Assembly (NCBI RefSeq): GCF_015461845.1
Contig: NZ_JACOPW010000006.1
Location: 186,001-250,000, forward strand
Reading direction: 5' to 3'
From: Pseudomonas mucoides
GTDB taxonomy: Bacteria > Pseudomonadota > Gammaproteobacteria > Pseudomonadales > Pseudomonadaceae
Length of the DNA stretch: 64,000 bases
Numbering within the stretch: position 1 is the first letter of the stretch; every line of letters begins with the position of its first letter. Below the pieces are notes generated by a model, which worked only from the letters and a program-made list of their open reading frames with translations, was not told where the DNA came from and made no database searches. Positions 17,115 to 24,415 of the stretch are shown in pieces. A program made the position numbers and the translations under genes.

Positions 17115-17705
17115 TCAAGCAAACAGCTCGCCTTGCAACTCATCCAATAGCGCCTGGATCGCATCCAGTCGCTGCTGCGGGTCATCGAGTTGCAGCAGAT
17201 CGATCTTGTCCACCTCGGCAAACGGCAGTAGATAAGCGAGCTGATTGGCCAGCGACTGTTGCCCGGTCGCTTCGGTGCCCATGTTCAACGCTTCGACCAT
17301 CGGATGTTCGGCCAACGCCTTGAGCAGCGCCACCAGATCCGCGTCTTCATCCTGCAGCGGTTGCTCAGGTTCATCCTCCAGCCACTCGACATCAGCGACG
17401 GTCAACTGATCACGCTGCACCTCGGTGCGCAAGACATGGAACCGCCGCCCGCCCTGCACCCGAATCCCCAGCAAGCCGTTGTCCTGCTGTTTGAAATCGG
17501 TGATCAGCGCTTCACAGCCCACCAGCGCATAACCTGCCGGTGCAATGCCGACTTCTTCGCCATCAAGGATGCACACCACGCCAAAGCCGCCGCCCTGTTT
17601 CATGCAGCGGCTGATCATGTCCAGGTAGCGCGCCTCGAAGATCTGCAAGTCGAGGATGCAGCCAGGAAACAGCACTGTGTTCAGCGGGAAAAGCGGCAAA
17701 CTCAT
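17115..17705 (-). CDS. Lon N-terminal (substrate-binding) domain protein
   Basis: A 196-residue protein consisting only of the LON substrate-binding domain ('LPLFPLNTVLFPGCILDLQIFE', here split: LPLFPLNTVLFPG then ILDLQIFEARY) plus a helical tail. It lacks the Lon ATPase and protease domains. Such stand-alone proteins are widespread and their targets unknown. The ATG at 17705 is preferred over one two codons upstream because TAAGGA, which includes the lrgB stop codon, is then 8 nt away. It is the third gene of the lrgA-lrgB operon and so is probably made with the holin-like pair. Confidence 0.85.
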   Translation of the reverse strand: MSLPLFPLNTVLFPGCILDLQIFEARYLDMISRCMKQGGGFGVVCILDGEEVGIAPAGYALVGCEALITDFKQQDNGLLGIRVQGGRRFHVLRTEVQRDQLTVADVEWLEDEPEQPLQDEDADLVALLKALAEHPMVEALNMGTEATGQQSLANQLAYLLPFAEVDKIDLLQLDDPQQRLDAIQALLDELQGELFA

Positions 17706-17715
17706 AGACATTTCC

Positions 17716-18432
17716 TTACACCATCATCGATACCACCAACGGCAGGAACACCGCCGTGGCCACGCCCATCAGACTCATCGCCAGCGCCGCAAAGGCGCCG
17801 CACTCTTCACTTTCTTGCAAGGCCACCGAAGTGCCGACCGCATGGGCGGTCATGCCCAGTGCCATGCCGCGCGCCTCGGGGCTGTGGACACCCAGCCGGG
17901 TCAACAGGCTCGGGCCGAAGATCGCACCGATCACGCCGGTGATCAACACGAACACCGCGGCCAGCGCTGCGACACCGCCGATCTGCTCGGCCACCAGCAT
18001 GGCAATCGGAGACGTCACCGACTTGGGTGCCATGGTCATCAGGATCATGTGTTCGGCACCGAACCACCAGCCCAGCAACACGCCCATGCCCGTGGCGACC
18101 ACGCCACCTATCACCAGCGTAGTAAATATCGGCCAGAACAACTGCCGAATCCGTCGCAGATTAAGGTACAGCGGTACCGCCAGCGCCACCGTCGCAGGCC
18201 CGAGCAAGATGCTGAGGATCTCGGTGCTCTTGCGGTACTCGGCGTAGGTCAGGCCGCAGGTCACCAGAACACCGATCACCACCAGCATCGAGACCAACAC
18301 CGGTTGCAGGAAGATCCAGCGGGTTTTCTCGAAAGCGGCCAACACCAACTGATAAGCGCCCAACGTGATGCCGATGCCGAACAACGGATGATGAATCACC
18401 GAGTCGAGCGCGCCGTGCCAATCCAGGATCAT
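17716..18432 (-). CDS. LrgB/CidB family inner-membrane protein
   Basis: A 238-residue multi-span membrane protein of the LrgB/CidB family ('ILLGPATVALAVPLYL', 'APKSVTSPIAMLVAEQIGG', 'LGMTAHAVGTSVAL'). The pair LrgA/LrgB is called holin/antiholin-like, and homologues transport pyruvate or glycolate-type compounds in some organisms. It overlaps lrgA by 4 bases (ATGA) and is followed by a Lon-N-domain gene. Which of the cid or lrg roles applies cannot be read from sequence. Confidence 0.9.
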   Translation of the reverse strand: MILDWHGALDSVIHHPLFGIGITLGAYQLVLAAFEKTRWIFLQPVLVSMLVVIGVLVTCGLTYAEYRKSTEILSILLGPATVALAVPLYLNLRRIRQLFWPIFTTLVIGGVVATGMGVLLGWWFGAEHMILMTMAPKSVTSPIAMLVAEQIGGVAALAAVFVLITGVIGAIFGPSLLTRLGVHSPEARGMALGMTAHAVGTSVALQESEECGAFAALAMSLMGVATAVFLPLVVSMMV

Positions 18433-18791
18433 TGGTCATCTCCGCGAGGGGCATGGCGCTTGACCATGCGTTGCATCAACACTCCGGCAAACGCCATGGA
18501 CAGCACCAGCGACAACACCAAGGCGCCGACGATGGCCCAGAAGTCCGCGGCTATGTCCTTGAAGTACACCATCACGCCCACGGCCGGCGGCACCAGCAGC
18601 AACGGCAAGTAACGCAGCAGACTGCTGGCCGCCAGGCTCAGCGGCTCGCCGACTTGTCCGCGTGAAATCAGGTACACCAGCAACAACAGCAAACCGATAA
18701 TCGGCCCCGGTAGCACCGGTAAAAACAGGTGATTGATGGCTGTGCCCAGCAATTGAAACAGCACCAGCCAGGTCAGGCCACGTAACAACAT
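18429..18791 (-). CDS. LrgA/CidA family holin-like protein
   Basis: A 120-residue protein with four predicted membrane segments, 'LPGPIIGLLLLLVYL' and 'LLVPPAVGVMVYF' being typical of CidA/LrgA. It probably oligomerises in the inner membrane with the LrgB-like partner. First gene of a three-gene operon. A TATAAT lies on the minus strand at 18839-18834, about 43 bp upstream of the ATG, without an obvious -35. LysR/LytTR regulators that often accompany cid/lrg are not adjacent. Confidence 0.88.
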   Translation of the reverse strand: MLLRGLTWLVLFQLLGTAINHLFLPVLPGPIIGLLLLLVYLISRGQVGEPLSLAASSLLRYLPLLLVPPAVGVMVYFKDIAADFWAIVGALVLSLVLSMAFAGVLMQRMVKRHAPRGDDQ

Positions 18792-18987
18792 CCGGCATCT
18801 CCCGCACTCGCCCCCCCCAAGCAGGGGCCGAGCATTATAAGCACGTCAGCGCTATGGATCGGCATTCGCCAAAAGCATGGAGAGTTGACCGGAGCCATTT
18901 GCCATGTTGATCTAAAGTGGTTCACAGGGAGGTCAAATCCCCCCACTCGAAAAACTATAAATCCGATGAAACCCAAGGAGAGTCTCA

Positions 18988-19443
18988 ATGCCCCATGTTC
19001 CCGTTGCAGAGCTCAAAGATTATGTCGGCAAGGAACTCGGACGTTCCGAATGGCTCACCATCGATCAGGAGCGCATCAACCTGTTCGCAGAAGCCACAGG
19101 TGATTATCAGTTTATTCATGTCGACCCGGTCAAAGCCGCGCAAACGCCATTTGGCAGCACCATCGCCCATGGATTCCTGTCGCTGTCACTGATCCCGAAA
19201 CTGATCGAAGACATCCTCATCCTCCCCCAAGGCGCGAAGATGGTGGTCAATTACGGTCTCGACAGCGTGCGTTTCATTCAACCGGTCAAGGTCGATTCGA
19301 AAGTACGGCTCAAGGTCGACCTCAGCGACGCCACCGAGAAAAAACCCGGTCAATGGCTGCTCAAGGCCATCTGCACCCTTGAGATAGAAGGCTCGGAAAA
19401 ACCGGCCTATATCGCTGAATCACTTTCCCTCTGCTTCGTGTAA
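18988..19443 (+). CDS. MaoC-like (R)-specific enoyl-CoA hydratase family protein
   Basis: A 151-residue single hot-dog-fold protein. The hydratase-2 motif is intact: 'FAEATGDYQFIHVDPVKA' supplies the Asp/His dyad, followed by 'FGSTIAHGFLSLSLIPKL'. Members hydrate trans-2-enoyl-CoA to (R)-3-hydroxyacyl-CoA, and some channel beta-oxidation intermediates to polyhydroxyalkanoate; the actual substrate here is unknown. AAGGAGAG precedes the ATG. A G-U-containing hairpin (19455-19478) follows but has no T-run. Confidence 0.88.
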   Translation: MPHVPVAELKDYVGKELGRSEWLTIDQERINLFAEATGDYQFIHVDPVKAAQTPFGSTIAHGFLSLSLIPKLIEDILILPQGAKMVVNYGLDSVRFIQPVKVDSKVRLKVDLSDATEKKPGQWLLKAICTLEIEGSEKPAYIAESLSLCFV

Positions 19444-19544
19444 ACCTCCCGGATGCGAAGCAGCTCACGCTGTTTCGCGACCCTCTCTATATATACGACA
19501 CATAGCTGCGGCATACTCGGTCGCCTAATTGCCCGGATCCCGCT

Positions 19545-21263
19545 ATGCGCTCACTTGCACTCCTTGCCTTGACCCTGTTGCTCACCGCTTGCGGCGATGG
19601 CGAATCGCTGCTGCCTCCCGATGCCCGGCTGCCGGACGGTGGGCGCTATCGCGGTGATCTGGTCAACGGCTTGCTGCAAGGTCAGGGTCGCATCGACTAC
19701 CCGAACGGCAGCTGGTACGCCGGCGAATTCGACAAGGGTCAATGGCATGGCCAGGGCGAATGGCATGGCAGCAACGGCGAGGTCTATCGCGGGAATTTCA
19801 ATCAGGGCCTGTTCGACGGCGAGGGCACGCTGACCACACCGGGCAGCAGCTACACCGGCGGTTTCAAACTCGGTCGGCGCGAGGGCGAAGGCACGCTCAA
19901 AGAAAACGGCATGACCTATCGCGGCGAATTCAAGGCCGATCAATATTCAGGGCTCGGTCATCTCGAACTCGATGACGGCAGCTCGTACCAGGGCCAGTTC
20001 GCCCATGGCAAACCCAACGGTGAAGGCCAGCGCGGCGACGCCAGCGGCAATCAGTTCACCGGGCATTTCGTCGATGGGCAACTGGAAGGCAACGGGACCT
20101 TCAACAGCGCCGACGGTGACATCTACGCGGGCGGTTTCAAGAATAATCAATTGCACGGCAAGGGTCGCTACGAGAATGCCGACGGCGATGTCTGGCTCGG
20201 TCAGTTCAAGGAAGGCTCGCTGAACGGCAAGGGCGAGTTGATCGGTGCGGATGGCAGCCACTACATCGGCCAGTTCAGCGACTGGCGCTTCACCGGCCAG
20301 GGCCGTTTGAATCTGCCCGATGGCAGCTTTTATACCGGCCAGTTCGACGGCGACAGCTATTCAGGTCGAGGCACGCTGGTGCTGACTGACGGCACCGTGC
20401 AAAGCGGCACGTGGAACAATGGCCAGCGTGTGCGTGACGCCGATGGCAAGTTGCTGCCCGACAGCCTGGAGCTTGGCTTGCTGGCTCAGGGTCGCTTGCT
20501 CGACGACGCCCTGCTCAACGTGCCGACCTCGACGCCGGCCGTCGAGCTGTACACCCTGACAGTGGGCGGTGACGGCAAACAAAGCGTGTTCCTGCGCGAA
20601 TCCGATTACGTCAGCAACATGCTCAGCAGCCGCTTCGGTGCAATTGGGCAAATCCGGCTGGTGAATCATCGCGACCACCTCGTCGACCGGCCCATGGCCA
20701 CCCGGGAAAACCTGCGCCGTGCGGCATTAACCCTGGCCGAGCGCAGCGGCCCGGAAGACCTGATCTTCATTTACCTGACCAGCCACGGCACCGCCGAACA
20801 CGAACTGGTGCTCGACCAGCCGCGCATGGAGCTGTCCGACCTGCCGGCCGATGAACTCGCCGCGGTGCTGGCGCCGTTGAAGAATCGCGACAAGGTCATC
20901 GTGATTTCCTCCTGCTATTCCGGTGGATTCATTCCGGCATTGAAAGACGAACGCACGCTCATCATGACGGCCACGCGGGCAGACCGCGTGTCCTTTGGCT
21001 GCTCCGAGGAAGCCAACTTCACCTACTTCGGCGACGCGCTGTTTGCTCAGGCGCTGAACCAGACCGACGACCTGGAGCAAGCCTTCAAACTGGCCAAGGC
21101 CACCGTCGCCGAACGCGAACTGGCGGACAGCTTCGAAGCCTCTGAACCGCAGCTCTGGGCCCCGAAAACGGTCATCTCGCACTGGCAGTTGCTACGCAAG
21201 CAGCAGGCACGAAAAGCGCTACAAAGTGTCTCTATCGACAGCAAGGATGCAAAGAGCAACTAA
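19545..21263 (+). CDS. Lipoprotein with MORN repeats and a caspase-like C13 peptidase domain
   Basis: A 572-residue exported protein. The signal sequence ends in lipobox LTAC (Cys16). From residue 35 to about 285 there are eleven MORN repeats, each with a (Y/F/W)xGxF core at 35, 58, 81, 103, 125, 148, 171, 194, 217, 240 and 263, spaced 22-23 residues, plus a degenerate twelfth. Residues about 330-545 form a C13/caspase-fold domain with His414 in 'FIYLTSHGTAEHE' and Cys457 in 'VIVISSCYSGGF', the expected dyad. So it is predicted to be a membrane-attached cysteine peptidase with a beta-hairpin repeat arm. Substrate and role are unknown. It stands alone, followed after 27 bp by an NAD(P)-binding protein gene. 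Confidence 0.85.
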   Translation: MRSLALLALTLLLTACGDGESLLPPDARLPDGGRYRGDLVNGLLQGQGRIDYPNGSWYAGEFDKGQWHGQGEWHGSNGEVYRGNFNQGLFDGEGTLTTPGSSYTGGFKLGRREGEGTLKENGMTYRGEFKADQYSGLGHLELDDGSSYQGQFAHGKPNGEGQRGDASGNQFTGHFVDGQLEGNGTFNSADGDIYAGGFKNNQLHGKGRYENADGDVWLGQFKEGSLNGKGELIGADGSHYIGQFSDWRFTGQGRLNLPDGSFYTGQFDGDSYSGRGTLVLTDGTVQSGTWNNGQRVRDADGKLLPDSLELGLLAQGRLLDDALLNVPTSTPAVELYTLTVGGDGKQSVFLRESDYVSNMLSSRFGAIGQIRLVNHRDHLVDRPMATRENLRRAALTLAERSGPEDLIFIYLTSHGTAEHELVLDQPRMELSDLPADELAAVLAPLKNRDKVIVISSCYSGGFIPALKDERTLIMTATRADRVSFGCSEEANFTYFGDALFAQALNQTDDLEQAFKLAKATVAERELADSFEASEPQLWAPKTVISHWQLLRKQQARKALQSVSIDSKDAKSN

Positions 21264-21290
21264 GCTGAACAGTATCAAGGGGGAAACACT

Positions 21291-21932
21291 ATGTACTTGA
21301 CGCCTCAGCATGTATTGCTTGCCGGAGCTACCGGGTTGACCGGTGAACATCTGCTTGATCGCCTGCTCAACGAGCCTACGATTTCAAGGGTATTGGCCCC
21401 CTCACGCCGTCCACTCGCCAAACACCCACACCTGGAAAACCCGGTTGGCGACCCGGCAGTGTTTCTGCCGCAGCTCAACGGTCGTGTCGATATTGCCTAC
21501 TGCTGCCTGGGCACCACGATCAAACAGGCCGGCTCCGAAGAAGCGTTTCGTGCAGTGGACCTGGACATGGTCGTGGCGTTTGCCAAACGTGCGCGGGAAA
21601 TGGGCGCACGCCACCTGATCGTAATCAGTGCCCTGGGCGCTGATCGCAGGTCCTCGATTTTCTACAACCGGGTCAAAGGCGAGATGGAACACGCATTGCG
21701 CGCGCAGGACTGGCCGCAACTGACCATTTGCCGCCCGTCGCTGTTACTGGGCGATCGCATCGAGCCACGCATGGGCGAGAAAGTCGCCGGCCCGCTGTCA
21801 CGCCTGATCCCGGGCAAATACCACGGCATCGAAGCTTGCCAACTGGCCCGGGCGATGTGGCGGTTGGCGCTGGAAGAACAGGATGGGGTTCGGATTGTCG
21901 AGTCGGATGAGTTGCGTAAGCTAGGCAAGTAA
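21291..21932 (+). CDS. NAD(P)-binding Rossmann-fold oxidoreductase-like protein
   Basis: A 213-residue atypical short-chain dehydrogenase-like protein. The N-terminal 'VLLAGATGLTGEHLLDRLL' is the dinucleotide-binding glycine motif, followed by 'DIAYCCLGTTIKQAGS' and 'VISALGADRRSSIFYNRVKGEME', where the Tyr-Asn-x-x-Lys region replaces the classical YxxxK. The set resembles the HTATIP2/NmrA-like branch. Some members are redox sensors rather than enzymes. AGGGGGAAA precedes the start. It is 27 bp after the MORN-peptidase gene and may be co-transcribed. Confidence 0.8.
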   Translation: MYLTPQHVLLAGATGLTGEHLLDRLLNEPTISRVLAPSRRPLAKHPHLENPVGDPAVFLPQLNGRVDIAYCCLGTTIKQAGSEEAFRAVDLDMVVAFAKRAREMGARHLIVISALGADRRSSIFYNRVKGEMEHALRAQDWPQLTICRPSLLLGDRIEPRMGEKVAGPLSRLIPGKYHGIEACQLARAMWRLALEEQDGVRIVESDELRKLGK

Positions 21933-21934
21933 CC

Positions 21935-21963
21935 TGTGGCGAGGGGCTTGGCCCCTCACCACA
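21935..21963. repeat. REP-class hairpin between convergent genes
   Basis: TGTGG-C-GAGGGGC (21935-21947), a TTG loop, then GCCCCTC-A-CCACA (21951-21963) pair with one internal mismatch. It lies immediately after the stop of the rightward oxidoreductase gene and before the end of the leftward lipoprotein gene, so it probably ends both transcripts. Confidence 0.7.
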
Positions 21964-21971
21964 ACGTTCTC

Positions 21972-22256
21972 CTACAACCCACCCGTCGCCTGAAAACTCA
22001 CCCCGATCACCGTCAGCAATGACAACGGCAACAGCAGCGTGTCAAGCAGCGCACTGGCTGGCAGGTCCAAGCCAGGGTAACTCGGCGCCTCGGCACCAAA
22101 GTGGTCCTTGGCGCAGCACCCGCCGTTCATGGCATACAAATCCAGACGCGTCCCCGCATACACCAGCGGCGCCCCGGGCTTGGCGGCATCAAGGGTGCGC
22201 GCCGTGGCGCAGCCGGTCAGTTGCAAGACCAGCAGAAGAATCAGTAGCTTATTCAT
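21972..22256 (-). CDS. YceK/YidQ-family lipoprotein
   Basis: A 94-residue small lipoprotein: signal 'MNKLLILLLVLQLTGC' with lipobox LTGC (Cys16), then 'LVYAGTRLDLYAM' and 'PSYPGLDLPASALLDTLLLPLSL', the DUF1375 pattern. Function of the family is unknown. Its ATG overlaps the ubiX stop by 8 bases (ATGAATAA), so expression follows ubiX. Confidence 0.85.
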   Translation of the reverse strand: MNKLLILLLVLQLTGCATARTLDAAKPGAPLVYAGTRLDLYAMNGGCCAKDHFGAEAPSYPGLDLPASALLDTLLLPLSLLTVIGVSFQATGGL

Positions 22257-22881
22257 CGCTGCTCAAATGGTGCTCACCCCAGCGCGGCAGCATGTCTTGC
22301 GGGATGTTCAACAGATTGAGAATCCGCGCCACGACAAAATCGATCAGGTCATCGATGGTTTGCGGCTGATGATAGAAACCTGGCGAAGCCGGCAAGATCG
22401 TCACGCCCATGTTCGACAGCTTGAGCATGTGTTCCAGATGGATACTCGAATACGGCGCCTCACGCGGCACCAGAATCAACTGGCGACGTTCCTTCAAGGT
22501 CACGTCGGCCGCACGTTCGATCAGGTTGTTGCAGGCGCCGGTCGCGATGGCCGACAGCGTCCCCGTCGAACACGGCACCACCACCATCGCCGCGGGCGCA
22601 CCGGAGCCAGAAGCCACCGGCGACATCCAGTCTTCCTTGCCATACACCTTGATTTGCCCGGCCGCAGCACCGGTGTATTCCGTGAGGAAGGCCTGCATCA
22701 TCTGCGGTTTTGGCGGCAGCGTGACGTCAGTCTCGGTGGCCATCACCAGTTGTGCCGCCTTGGAAATCAGGAAGTGCACTTCGCGATCTTCACGCACCAG
22801 GCAATCGAGCAAACGCAAACCGTACTGAGCGCCGGAAGCGCCGGTCATGGCCAGCGTGATGCGATCCGGGCCGCTGCTCAT
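22249..22881 (-). CDS. ubiX: Flavin prenyltransferase UbiX
   Basis: A 210-residue enzyme that prenylates FMN with dimethylallyl phosphate to give the cofactor of UbiD-type decarboxylases in ubiquinone synthesis. The flavin site is 'AMTGASGAQYGLRLL', followed by 'VVVPCSTGTLSAIATGACNNL', 'ERRQLILVPREAPYS' and 'ASPGFYHQPQTIDDLIDF'. The start at 22881 overlaps the mpl stop by 4 bases (ATGA). Although open upstream for 57 codons, that stretch is the mpl gene in another frame. Confidence 0.95.
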   Translation of the reverse strand: MSSGPDRITLAMTGASGAQYGLRLLDCLVREDREVHFLISKAAQLVMATETDVTLPPKPQMMQAFLTEYTGAAAGQIKVYGKEDWMSPVASGSGAPAAMVVVPCSTGTLSAIATGACNNLIERAADVTLKERRQLILVPREAPYSSIHLEHMLKLSNMGVTILPASPGFYHQPQTIDDLIDFVVARILNLLNIPQDMLPRWGEHHLSSDE

Positions 22882-24227
22882 TGCAGCGCCTCGGCGAGTT
22901 TGCCGTGCAGGCCGCCGAAGCCGCCATTGCTCATGATCACCACGTGGGTACCGGGCTGGGCCTGGCACTTCACGCGCTCGATAATGCCTTCCAGCGAATC
23001 GCTGACAATCGACGGCACGGTACACCGCGCGGCGGTTCCGGCCAGGTCCCAACCGAGGTTGGCTGGCGCGTACCAGATCACCTGATCAGCATCGACCACG
23101 CTTTCCGGCAAGCCGTCGCGGTGCGCGCCGAGCTTCATGGAGTTGGAGCGCGGCTCGATGATCGCGATCAACGGCGCATCGCCGATGTGTTTGCGCAGGC
23201 CGTCGAGGGTCGTCGCAATGGCAGTCGGGTGGTGCGCGAAGTCGTCATAAATGGTGATGCCGCGCACTTCGGCGACTTTTTCCATCCGGCGCTTCACGCT
23301 TTTGAACGCGCTCAACGCGGCGATGCCCATGGAAGGCACCACGCCGACATGGCGCGCGGCCGCCAATGTAGCCAAGGCATTGGCCACGTTGTGCTGACCG
23401 GTCATGTCCCACTCGACCACGCCCTGAGCGACACCTTCAAACATCACTTCAAACTTCGAACCGTCTTCGCTCAACAGTTTGACTTGCCACTGCCCGCCCG
23501 CTCCGGTGGTCTGCACCGGGGTCCAGCAGCCCATTTCGATGACGCGCTGCAACGCCGGCTCAGTGGTCGGGTGGATCACCAGGCCTTCGCTTGGAATGGT
23601 CCGCACCAGATGGTGGAATTGCCGCTCGATGGCTGGCAAATCGGGGAAGATGTCTGCGTGATCGAACTCAAGGTTGTTCAGGATCGCCGTGCGCGGACGG
23701 TAGTGAACGAACTTGGAGCGTTTGTCGAAGAAGGCACTGTCGTATTCGTCGGCTTCGATCACGAAGAACGGCGTGCCGCCCAAGCGAGCGGAGACCGAGA
23801 AGTTCTGCGGTACGCCACCGATCAAGAAGCCCGGGCTCATGCCGGCATGCTCAAGCACCCAGGCGAGCATGCTGCTGGTGGTGGTTTTGCCGTGAGTGCC
23901 GGCGACAGCCAGCACCCAGCGACCTTGCAGCACGTGATCCGCCAGCCATTGCGGGCCGGAAACGTACGGCAGGCCTTTGTTCAACACGTATTCGACGGCG
24001 GGGTTGCCGCGCGACATGGCATTGCCGATGACCACCAGGTCCGGGGCCGGATCGAGCTGGGAAGGGTCGTAGCCTTGGGTCAACTCAATGCCCTGAGCCT
24101 CAAGCTGAGTGCTCATTGGCGGATAGACGTTGGCGTCGGAACCCGTCACGTGATGGCCCAGTTCCTTGGCCAGAACCGCCATCGAACCCATGAAGGTGCC
24201 GCAGATACCCAGAATATGAATGTGCAT
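22878..24227 (-). CDS. mpl: UDP-N-acetylmuramate:L-alanyl-gamma-D-glutamyl-meso-diaminopimelate ligase
   Basis: A 449-residue Mur-ligase-family enzyme that joins recycled murein tripeptide to UDP-MurNAc. Features: N-terminal 'MHIHILGICGTFMGS', the ATP site 'VAGTHGKTTTSSML', the middle-domain 'EADEYDSAFFDKRSKF' and 'NNLEFDHADIF', and C-terminal 'DDFAHHPTAI'. The start at 24227 matches the family; codons further upstream derive from the REP-rich intergenic region. It complements ldcA in this window, since LdcA makes the tripeptide that Mpl reuses. Confidence 0.95.
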   Translation of the reverse strand: MHIHILGICGTFMGSMAVLAKELGHHVTGSDANVYPPMSTQLEAQGIELTQGYDPSQLDPAPDLVVIGNAMSRGNPAVEYVLNKGLPYVSGPQWLADHVLQGRWVLAVAGTHGKTTTSSMLAWVLEHAGMSPGFLIGGVPQNFSVSARLGGTPFFVIEADEYDSAFFDKRSKFVHYRPRTAILNNLEFDHADIFPDLPAIERQFHHLVRTIPSEGLVIHPTTEPALQRVIEMGCWTPVQTTGAGGQWQVKLLSEDGSKFEVMFEGVAQGVVEWDMTGQHNVANALATLAAARHVGVVPSMGIAALSAFKSVKRRMEKVAEVRGITIYDDFAHHPTAIATTLDGLRKHIGDAPLIAIIEPRSNSMKLGAHRDGLPESVVDADQVIWYAPANLGWDLAGTAARCTVPSIVSDSLEGIIERVKCQAQPGTHVVIMSNGGFGGLHGKLAEALQ

Positions 24228-24307
24228 TAGTCGACCTCGTAAAACATGGCCGCAGGTTAGCGTAGGGAGGGGAAAATCGCACCTTGTGTTTCGGATTTGA
24301 AGACGCC

Positions 24308-24400
24308 TTCGCGAGCAGGCTCGCTCCCACAGGGGTTCAGCGGTGCTCACATAATGTGTGTCCGCTGAAGATCAAATGCGGGAGCGAGACTGCTCGCGAA
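24308..24400. repeat. REP pair, 21-bp inverted repeat with one mismatch
   Basis: Bases 24308-24328 (TTCGCGAGCAGGCTCGCTCCC less one base written here in part) pair with 24380-24400, differing at a single position. They lie between the leftward eatR stop and the leftward mpl start. They contain the usual CTCGCGA and GGGAGCGAG words. Confidence 0.8.
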
Positions 24401-24415
24401 TGGCCGCGACGCGGT

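Noticed and set aside
19645..20400. Regularly spaced repeats suggestive of a tandem DNA array or CRISPR
   Set aside because: The periodicity is 66-69 bp in frame and encodes MORN repeats; nucleotide units are not identical and there are no spacers.
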